Positions 59,343-64,000 of a stretch of 64,000 nucleotides of DNA are shown in pieces. A program made the position numbers and the translations under genes. The DNA lies in the NCBI RefSeq assembly GCF_000276685.1, contig NC_018108.1:744001-808000 (forward strand), written 5' to 3'. This DNA comes from Taylorella equigenitalis ATCC 35865 (lineage in GTDB: Bacteria > Pseudomonadota > Gammaproteobacteria > Burkholderiales > Burkholderiaceae_B). The notes under the pieces are model-generated. The model was given only the letters and a program-made list of their open reading frames with translations. It was not told where the DNA came from and did not search any database. Each line of letters opens with the position of its first letter. Position 1 is the stretch's first letter.

Positions 59343-59379
59343 CCCTCACAGATCCTTTTTACTCTGTGAGGGCTTTTTT
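59343..59379 (+). terminator. Rho-independent terminator of the rRNA operon
   Basis: A perfect 10-bp stem, CCCTCACAGA (59343-59352) and TCTGTGAGGG (59363-59372), with a 10-base loop, then CTTTTTT. It lies 42 bases after 5S. An earlier T-run at 59303-59310 may help. Confidence 0.92.
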
Positions 59380-59429
59380 GTTGTATTTTGATAAATCTTT
59401 TACCCACATTTGTAATATTCATATTTTGA

Positions 59430-59786
59430 TGCTATGAATGTAGCACAATAAAAGTTGTATATTCTACTGGTAATACAAATATGAATATTATTGCTACCAA
59501 CACTAAAAATATAAGCAATAATATTAATCAGATTGCAGAAGATACATAGAATATTAGTAATGTTAAAATTAAAGAAGATTATAACGAAGGTAGAATCTAT
59601 AGGTTAGATGGAACTATGCATAAATACTTAGCACATAGGCTTGGCTGAAACTAATTTCCAACAATCATACGTGGCTGTTGGGTTTTTACTATCCCTGATG
59701 GAGGAAAGTAGGTCATAAAAGGAAATGTCTCTGGCAGTATTCGTGGAGATATCGGAGCTGGTATTAGTGCGGGATACTTTTGGTAA
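59430..59786 (+). pseudogene. Remnant of a YadA-like trimeric autotransporter adhesin
   Basis: One frame reads a stalk-like heptad stretch (NTKNISNNINQIAEDT) up to a TAG at 59547, continues NISNVKIKEDYNEGRIYRL to a TGA, and after a short frameshifted segment ends with DGGK, a TAG at 59709, then VIKGNVSGSIRGDIGAG and ISAGYFW before TAA. The last part matches the closing strands of the YadA membrane anchor, which typically read GKW.vKG...RGD.GAGVGVGYQW; the TAG again falls where Trp is expected. Stops, a frameshift and missing middle parts show that the gene is dead. The 500-base gap between 5S and the nuclease gene holds this remnant and a terminator, nothing else that I can support. Confidence 0.65.
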
Positions 59787-59807
59787 TTGCGAATTCATAT
59801 GTTAAAA

Positions 59808-59831
59808 GGGAGTTTAGCTCCCGTTTTTTTT
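59808..59831 (+). terminator. Terminator after the adhesin remnant
   Basis: A 5-bp stem GGGAG (59808-59812) and CTCCC (59818-59822) with loop TTTAG, followed by GTTTTTTTT. It is short but has a strong T-run, and it was probably the terminator of the lost adhesin gene. Confidence 0.75.
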
Positions 59832-59903
59832 ATATGATAAAAATGTCCACCCTCATTGCCATCATTTAAAATTTAATCTACATTCTCGATAAGGAGAATG
59901 TTT

Positions 59904-60374
59904 ATGCAAAAAATTTTATGGATTTTCTTATTTTTTACTCCCTTCGTAGCTCAAGCCGAAACTATTGTCTGCAATGTGGTTGGGGTTTTTGATGGAGATA
60001 CTTTTAAATGCTTGACTAAAAATAAAGTAGAGGAAGTTATAAGATTAAAAGGTATAGATGCTCCTGAAAAAAAGCAACCATTTGGCAATAAAGCTAAGAA
60101 ACAATTATCTGATTTAATATTTGGTAAAGATGTACTTGTTAACTATAGTGAAGAGGATATTTATAAACGGCTTGTAGGAGATGTTCTTTTTGAGGGCAGG
60201 CTTATTAATCAGGATATGGTAGCTTCAGGATATGCTTGGGTTTTCCGAAAATATAATAGGGATAAGAAATATTTAGAAATAGAAGCTGAGGCTAGGAAGA
60301 ATCATCTAGGTATTTGGTCACAAAAAAATCCAACTTATCCAAGTAAATTTAGAAGATCTACTAGAAAATATTAA
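59904..60374 (+). CDS. Secreted thermonuclease-like protein (SNase family)
   Basis: 156 residues from ATG 59904, chosen because AAGGAG at 59891-59896 lies 7 bases upstream; ATG 59898 is too close. Signal peptide 1-18 ends FVAQA. The staphylococcal nuclease fold shows VVGVFDGDTFKC, RLKGIDAPEKKQPFGNKAK in its core RLKGIDAPE, YKRLVGDVLFEG and RKNHLGIWS, with the catalytic Arg, Asp and Glu in place. It should cleave DNA or RNA with calcium in the periplasm or outside the cell. It is a single gene; the nitroreductase gene follows after 47 bases. Confidence 0.9.
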   Translation: MQKILWIFLFFTPFVAQAETIVCNVVGVFDGDTFKCLTKNKVEEVIRLKGIDAPEKKQPFGNKAKKQLSDLIFGKDVLVNYSEEDIYKRLVGDVLFEGRLINQDMVASGYAWVFRKYNRDKKYLEIEAEARKNHLGIWSQKNPTYPSKFRRSTRKY

Positions 60375-60421
60375 TTTAACAACTGTTTTATATAATTAAC
60401 GTTTTAATTTTAGGTGAACTT

Positions 60422-61036
60422 ATGAATTTTCTTGAAATTGCTCAAACTAGATATACCACGAAAGTCTATGATCCAACTAAAAAAGTTTCCGATTCGGATA
60501 TCGAGACTTTAAAGGAAATTTTAAGACTCACTCCATCATCTATTAATAGCCAGCCTTGGCATTTTACCTTTATTTCAAATGAAGAGATAAAAAAAGAACT
60601 TTCTCCTAGATCGTATCACAATGATCAGAAAGTTTTAGATTGTAGCCATGTATTGGTTATGTCTGTATATAAAAACATTGAAGATCTAGAAAGTAAGATG
60701 CCAGAGTATTTATCGCCAACTGCGATTGAATATTATGAAAAAAGGGGAAAACCTAGAGGTAAGCAATTGCTTGAGTTATGGATGGCTTCACAGGCATATA
60801 TTGCGTTGGGTTTTATATTGCCAGCTATAGCATCTTTAGGTATTGATAGTACGGCTATAGAAGGAATAGAGCACGAAGCTTATAAAGTTATTCTCGATAA
60901 GCATTTGGGTACAGATAAATTTGTACCTGTAGTTGCCGTTTTGCTAGGATATAGAGCAGAGAACGATTTCAATCAATTGTCTTTAAAACCAAAATCTCGT
61001 TTACCATTAGAACAAATTATCACTGAGCTTAAATAA
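60422..61036 (+). CDS. Nitroreductase-family oxidoreductase (NfsB-like)
   Basis: 204 residues. RYTTKVYDPTKKVSD near the start, LTPSSINSQPWHFTFIS at ~35-51 (FMN contacts), LWMASQAYIALGFILPAIASLGID in its core ASQAYIALG near 120, and the C-terminal VAVLLGYRA are typical of the NfsB branch. These FMN dimers reduce nitro groups or quinones with NAD(P)H. The physiological substrate is unknown. The gene lies just upstream of the Fur-controlled tonB promoter but seems a separate unit. Confidence 0.9.
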   Translation: MNFLEIAQTRYTTKVYDPTKKVSDSDIETLKEILRLTPSSINSQPWHFTFISNEEIKKELSPRSYHNDQKVLDCSHVLVMSVYKNIEDLESKMPEYLSPTAIEYYEKRGKPRGKQLLELWMASQAYIALGFILPAIASLGIDSTAIEGIEHEAYKVILDKHLGTDKFVPVVAVLLGYRAENDFNQLSLKPKSRLPLEQIITELK

Positions 61037-61045
61037 TTTATATTT

Positions 61046-61076
61046 TTGTACAAAGCTCTAAAAATTCTGATAGAAT
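61046..61076 (+). promoter_or_regulatory. Possible tonB promoter
   Basis: A -35-like TTGTAC (61046-61051) and a -10-like TAGAAT (61071-61076, 5 of 6) are separated by 19 bases, slightly long. The Fur-like site at 61089-61103 lies just past the -10 box, where a bound repressor would block RNA polymerase. Confidence 0.45.
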
Positions 61077-61088
61077 TGCAAACGTTAA

Positions 61089-61103
61089 TGGGAATTATTA
61101 TCA
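61089..61103 (+). promoter_or_regulatory. Fur-like operator before tonB
   Basis: TGGGAATTATTATCA matches the 15-base Fur core TGATAATNATTATCA at 13 positions counting the free centre. It lies 26 bases before the tonB ATG. Iron control of tonB-exbBD is common, which supports the reading. Confidence 0.7.
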
Positions 61104-61128
61104 TTAACGGGATATTGATAATTTAATA

Positions 61129-62058
61129 ATGAAAAAATATAAAAAAAATAATTTATTAACTGGTGTGGTCGCTGGTTTAGTTACGGCGACTCACATAGCT
61201 GGATTCTCAGGGTTTTTAAGCATATCTCCCCCTAAATTAGATTTAAGTGTAGACAGTTTGGCATATGTGGACTTGTCAGGTATGTCTATGGAAGGAGCTT
61301 CTTCAGGGGCAGATGAGAGTGCTGATTTGCCTGAGGTTAAGGGTGAGATTAATGAACCAGAACCAGAACCTGAGCCAGAACCAGAACCAGAACCTGAGCC
61401 AGAACCTATTCCAGATCCTGTCGAAATTCCACCATTGCCTGAGCCTATTCCTGACCCTGCGGTAATACCACCATTGCCACAGCCAGAGCCAATTAAGGAA
61501 GAAGTAAAGCCTGACATTGTCGAGCAGCCAAAAGTGGAACCGAAGCCAGAGCCAAAACCTGAGCCCAAGCCCAAACCGAAACCCAAACCTAAACCGAAGC
61601 CAAAACCAAAAGTTGAGCCCAAACCGAAACCTACTCAACCAGTTAGTTCAATTAAGAAAACAATTGGTGATTCAACATCTCAAAATACTGGAGCAAAAGG
61701 TGCTTCAGATAAAGGCGAGGGTTCTGGTGTAGGCACTGCACAAAAAGAGGGCGGAAATTCTGAAGGGGCAGTAGTTCCTGCTACTCATATTGGTGGTCAT
61801 CTAAATAATCCTAAACCTCCTTATCCTCAACAATCAAAAATGAGAGGTGAAGAGGGTTCCGTAGGGTTAAGAGTTAAGGTAACAGCCGACGGACGAGCAG
61901 CAAGTGTAGAGGTTGTTAAAAGTAGTGGATATTCTAGGTTAGATAACTCTGCTAAAAAAGCAGTTGAAAACTATAGGTTCTCTCCTGCAAGACAAGGTGG
62001 AAGGGCTATACCTTTTACTTATACATTTTCAATTAATTTTAAGCTTAATAAAAGATAA
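61129..62058 (+). CDS. tonB: Energy-transducing protein TonB
   Basis: 309 residues. One N-terminal helix near residues 8-30 anchors it in the inner membrane. Residues ~75-175 are a long Pro-rich spacer with alternating Glu-Pro first and Lys-Pro later, able to span the periplasm. The C-terminal domain (~220-309) has [21 protein letters not shown] in its core [31 protein letters not shown] and [13 protein letters not shown], the TonB fold. It hands proton-motive energy to outer-membrane receptors such as the one at 1-562. It leads the tonB-exbB-exbD operon behind a Fur-like site. Confidence 0.95.
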   Translation: MKKYKKNNLLTGVVAGLVTATHIAGFSGFLSISPPKLDLSVDSLAYVDLSGMSMEGASSGADESADLPEVKGEINEPEPEPEPEPEPEPEPEPIPDPVEIPPLPEPIPDPAVIPPLPQPEPIKEEVKPDIVEQPKVEPKPEPKPEPKPKPKPKPKPKPKPKVEPKPKPTQPVSSIKKTIGDSTSQNTGAKGASDKGEGSGVGTAQKEGGNSEGAVVPATHIGGHLNNPKPPYPQQSKMRGEEGSVGLRVKVTADGRAASVEVVKSSGYSRLDNSAKKAVENYRFSPARQGGRAIPFTYTFSINFKLNKR

Positions 62059-62076
62059 TTTTTAGAGGAAGATATT

Positions 62077-62796
62077 ATGGATTTATCATTGGTTTTTAAA
62101 CAAGGAGACCCAGTTCTTATTGCGGTTTTCCTGATTCTTATTCTCATGAGTGTAATAACATGGACTGTTATTATCGTGAGAGCTCTAAAATTATTTGTTG
62201 TAAAAGGAAAGAACAAAAAGGCACTTTCTCGCATTTGGGCTTCTAAGGATATGAGCGAGGTTGAAGCATTTGTACGAAAAGACACTTCAACCATCTCTAA
62301 TGTAGCTGAGGACGGTATAGATGCGATGAAAAAGCACACAAGTACGGATGGAAACTTCTTGGGTCGTGAGATTTCACTAGATGAATTCGTAGGTCGTGGG
62401 CTTAGAAATAGTATTAAGCAAACTATGCGCAGGTTTGAGGGTGGTCTCACAGCATTGGCTTCCATAGGTGCTACAGCTCCTTTTATTGGGCTTTTTGGTA
62501 CAGTTTGGGGAATCTATCACGCACTAATAAATATCAGTGCTGAGGGTCAAATGAGCATTGCCGCAGTAGCTGGTCCAATCGGTGAGGCTTTGGTAGCAAC
62601 AGCTGCAGGTCTATTTGTGGCGATACCAGCCGTTTTAGTTTATAACGCACTAGTTAGATCAAACAAAACACTGCAACAGGATTTAGATGCATTTGCTCAT
62701 GATTTTTATCCACAAATAATATCTAGTGCACCAAAACATTGCCATCCTAATGAAGTGGTATATGCATCAGAAGTAGCAAATAATCAGGAGAATTGA
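62077..62796 (+). CDS. exbB: Biopolymer transport protein ExbB
   Basis: 239 residues with three membrane helices (~15-38, ~130-150, ~170-195). The conserved ExbB/TolQ block GGLTALASIGATAPFIGLFG is followed by TVWGIYHAL and later by AGPIGEALVATAAGLFVAIPA. It forms the pentameric proton channel with ExbD. GAGGAAG precedes the ATG, and 18 bases separate it from tonB. The pairing with tonB and exbD distinguishes it from TolQ. Confidence 0.96.
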   Translation: MDLSLVFKQGDPVLIAVFLILILMSVITWTVIIVRALKLFVVKGKNKKALSRIWASKDMSEVEAFVRKDTSTISNVAEDGIDAMKKHTSTDGNFLGREISLDEFVGRGLRNSIKQTMRRFEGGLTALASIGATAPFIGLFGTVWGIYHALINISAEGQMSIAAVAGPIGEALVATAAGLFVAIPAVLVYNALVRSNKTLQQDLDAFAHDFYPQIISSAPKHCHPNEVVYASEVANNQEN

Positions 62797-62797
62797 T

Positions 62798-63259
62798 ATG
62801 GCTTTTGGATCTATGGGCTCAGGAGATGGAGACGATTCAGCTCCTTTAGCGGATATTAATGTAACTCCGTTGGTGGACGTTATGTTAGTTTTGTTGATTG
62901 TTTTTATGATTACAATGCCAGTACTAACGCATTCAATTCCACTTCAGCTACCAGTTGTTTCTTCTAAATCTGATGTGCAACCTAAGGACCCATTACGTCT
63001 TTCAATTGATAAAGATGGTAATTACGCTTTAGGTGAAACGACTTTGAATTCAAAGGAAGAGCTGGAATCTAAGCTACTAGAAGCAAAACAAGACAACCCA
63101 GAAGTGATTCTAGCTATAGCGGCTGATAAAGAGGTTCCTTATGAGCATGTAGCTATAGCTTTAAGTATTGCGAAAGATGCAGGTTTATCAAAAGTTGGAT
63201 TTGTAACTCAACAGGAAGATAGAAAACCTGCAACACCTAACGAAAACAAAACAAATTAA
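62798..63259 (+). CDS. exbD: Biopolymer transport protein ExbD
   Basis: 153 residues. The cytoplasmic N-terminus ADINVTPLVDVMLVLLIVFMI includes the key aspartate of the channel (VDVMLVLL) and one membrane helix; the rest is periplasmic and binds TonB or peptidoglycan. AGGAGAA precedes the ATG, which comes one base after the exbB stop. It overlaps the convergent TM2 gene by 4 bases. Confidence 0.96.
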   Translation: MAFGSMGSGDGDDSAPLADINVTPLVDVMLVLLIVFMITMPVLTHSIPLQLPVVSSKSDVQPKDPLRLSIDKDGNYALGETTLNSKEELESKLLEAKQDNPEVILAIAADKEVPYEHVAIALSIAKDAGLSKVGFVTQQEDRKPATPNENKTN

Positions 63260-63744
63260 TGGGCAGGGTATTTTTTATCAAATTCTACTTCACTCATTAG
63301 ACCGAATCTGAAAGCATCTATAAGGCTTATAATTACGGTAAATGGGGCAAAGATAATAGTACATACCAAATATAAAACACCATAACCGGCTTGGCGTAGA
63401 TAAAACCTATGTGCTCCAAGCCATCCAATTAATATCGCTAAAATTATAGCCATACGCTTGCGGTTTACTCTTGTAGAAAAATTAGAATTAGGATATCTTG
63501 AACTAGATTGTCTTCGTACAATCCACAATGTACCAAATACTGCGATTAAGCCAGCTATCAATAACTTCCATGGGTTATCTGCAATAAAGTTGTAAAGTGC
63601 TCTGTAGTAGTGCTCTAGAAAATCTACGAGTCCACCAAATAGATAATCAAATAGATTAACAATATCAGCTAATAGCTCCTCCCCGCGATAAAGTGCAAGA
63701 ATGGCTGCTATGAATAAAATAATCCCAATAAAAATAGCTGGCAT
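63256..63744 (-). CDS. TM2-domain membrane protein
   Basis: 162 residues. An N-terminal helix (~1-20), a second near 65-80, and a C-terminal TM2 pair starting near residue 95: KRMAIILAILIGWLGAHRFYL with its core WLGAHRFYLRQAG, then VLYLVCTIIFAPFTVIISLIDAFR in its core IISLIDAFRFGLM. The Asp between the helices and the HRFYLG-like motif are typical of TM2 proteins. Their role is not known in bacteria. Its last 4 bases overlap exbD, and it begins 8 bases after the stop of the next minus-strand gene, so those two are co-transcribed. Confidence 0.85.
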   Translation of the reverse strand: MPAIFIGIILFIAAILALYRGEELLADIVNLFDYLFGGLVDFLEHYYRALYNFIADNPWKLLIAGLIAVFGTLWIVRRQSSSRYPNSNFSTRVNRKRMAIILAILIGWLGAHRFYLRQAGYGVLYLVCTIIFAPFTVIISLIDAFRFGLMSEVEFDKKYPAH

Positions 63745-63752
63745 AATAACTC

Positions 63753-64000
63753 CTAATTATTCAACCAATTCAAAGTGGCTTCTGTAAAACCTGCATCCTT
63801 ACGACCATTAATATTAAATGGACCCTTAGGTTTTTTCATGCCATAAGTATCCAGAAGCTTTTTATAAGTTTCTAAAGGGTCTAACCCTTCAACCTCGCAA
63901 GCATAATTAAACCACTTTGTACCGAATCTAACATGCCCAATTTCATCTCTCAAAATAATTTCTAAAATCTCTACAGCTTTGATGTCTCCCGCTTGTTTTA
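63753..64000 (-). CDS. Ferritin-like DUF455-type protein, C-terminal part (5' end outside window)
   Basis: The minus-strand frame is open from the right edge to the TAA at 63753-63755, about 82 codons. The visible part has ILRDEIGHVRFGTKWFNYACE, shown by its core DEIGHVRFG, which carries the Glu and His of a di-iron ferritin-like helix, and ends GRKDAGFTEATLNWL. This resembles the C-terminus of DUF455 proteins. The start lies outside the window; the TTG near 63953 is internal. Function unknown, perhaps an oxygen-dependent modification enzyme. Confidence 0.7.
   Translation of the reverse strand, partial: KQAGDIKAVEILEIILRDEIGHVRFGTKWFNYACEVEGLDPLETYKKLLDTYGMKKPKGPFNINGRKDAGFTEATLNWLNN

Noticed and set aside
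59041-59349. Minus-strand frame of 102 codons over the 5S region
   Set aside because: It runs through 5S and the 23S-5S spacer and has no homologous features.
61191-61638. Gly-Ser and Phe-Trp repeat frames antisense to tonB
   Set aside because: They mirror the Glu-Pro and Lys-Pro codon repeats of TonB on the other strand.
61336-61640. Short repeats that might suggest a CRISPR array or satellite
   Set aside because: They are codon repeats in the TonB spacer with no unique spacers; no CRISPR array was seen in the window.

Overview
The window looks like a piece of an AT-rich, compact betaproteobacterial chromosome of the Alcaligenaceae. The 16S rRNA, the gene set and the low G+C point to the genus Taylorella. 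That identification is inference from memory, not a database match.

Layout. (1) 1-7250: an iron/heme-uptake block with the end of a TonB-dependent receptor, a secreted hemophilin/TbpB-like protein, its Slam outer-membrane exporter, and on the other strand a two-gene ABC transporter behind a strong Fur box. (2) 7249-9646: the glutamate symporter gltS, then a small cassette with a type VI secretion amidase effector (tae4, broken by a nonsense codon) and its immunity gene (tai4). The cassette is bracketed by two 85-bp copies of one terminator region. (3) 9646-20382: central metabolism (maeB, sucA-sucB-lpdA), zapE and a divergent comM. (4) 20508-32354: an orphan MetQ, an unknown tail-anchored protein, a six-gene minus-strand operon ending in an RSH gene (spoT), then hom-thrC and a squalene/phytoene-synthase-like gene. 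(5) 32418-40882: alr-radA, a putrescine/spermidine ABC operon (potFGHI) running into rpiA, then phoU and yggX. (6) 40938-53302: hrpA, dnaE, a heptosyltransferase, msbA, rng and folE. (7) 53377-59380: a complete rRNA operon (16S, tRNA-Ile, tRNA-Ala, 23S with an intervening sequence, 5S) with promoter, boxA sites, processing stems and terminator. (8) 59430-64000: the remnant of a YadA-like adhesin, a secreted nuclease, a nitroreductase, Fur-controlled tonB-exbB-exbD, a TM2 protein and a partial ferritin-like protein.

How it fits together. The two ends form one theme: TonB-ExbB-ExbD would energise the receptor at the left edge, and both the ABC pair and tonB carry Fur-like operators. The middle is housekeeping in tight operons, with four convergent gene pairs that overlap at their 3' ends. 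The most unusual items are the terminator-flanked Tae4/Tai4 cassette with a dead effector, a strongly over-represented word (ATTGCCA) that could be a DNA-uptake-type signal, the hemophilin/Slam locus, an RSH protein with an apparently ruined synthetase site, and a ComM with altered ATPase motifs. All family assignments come from reading motifs by eye.
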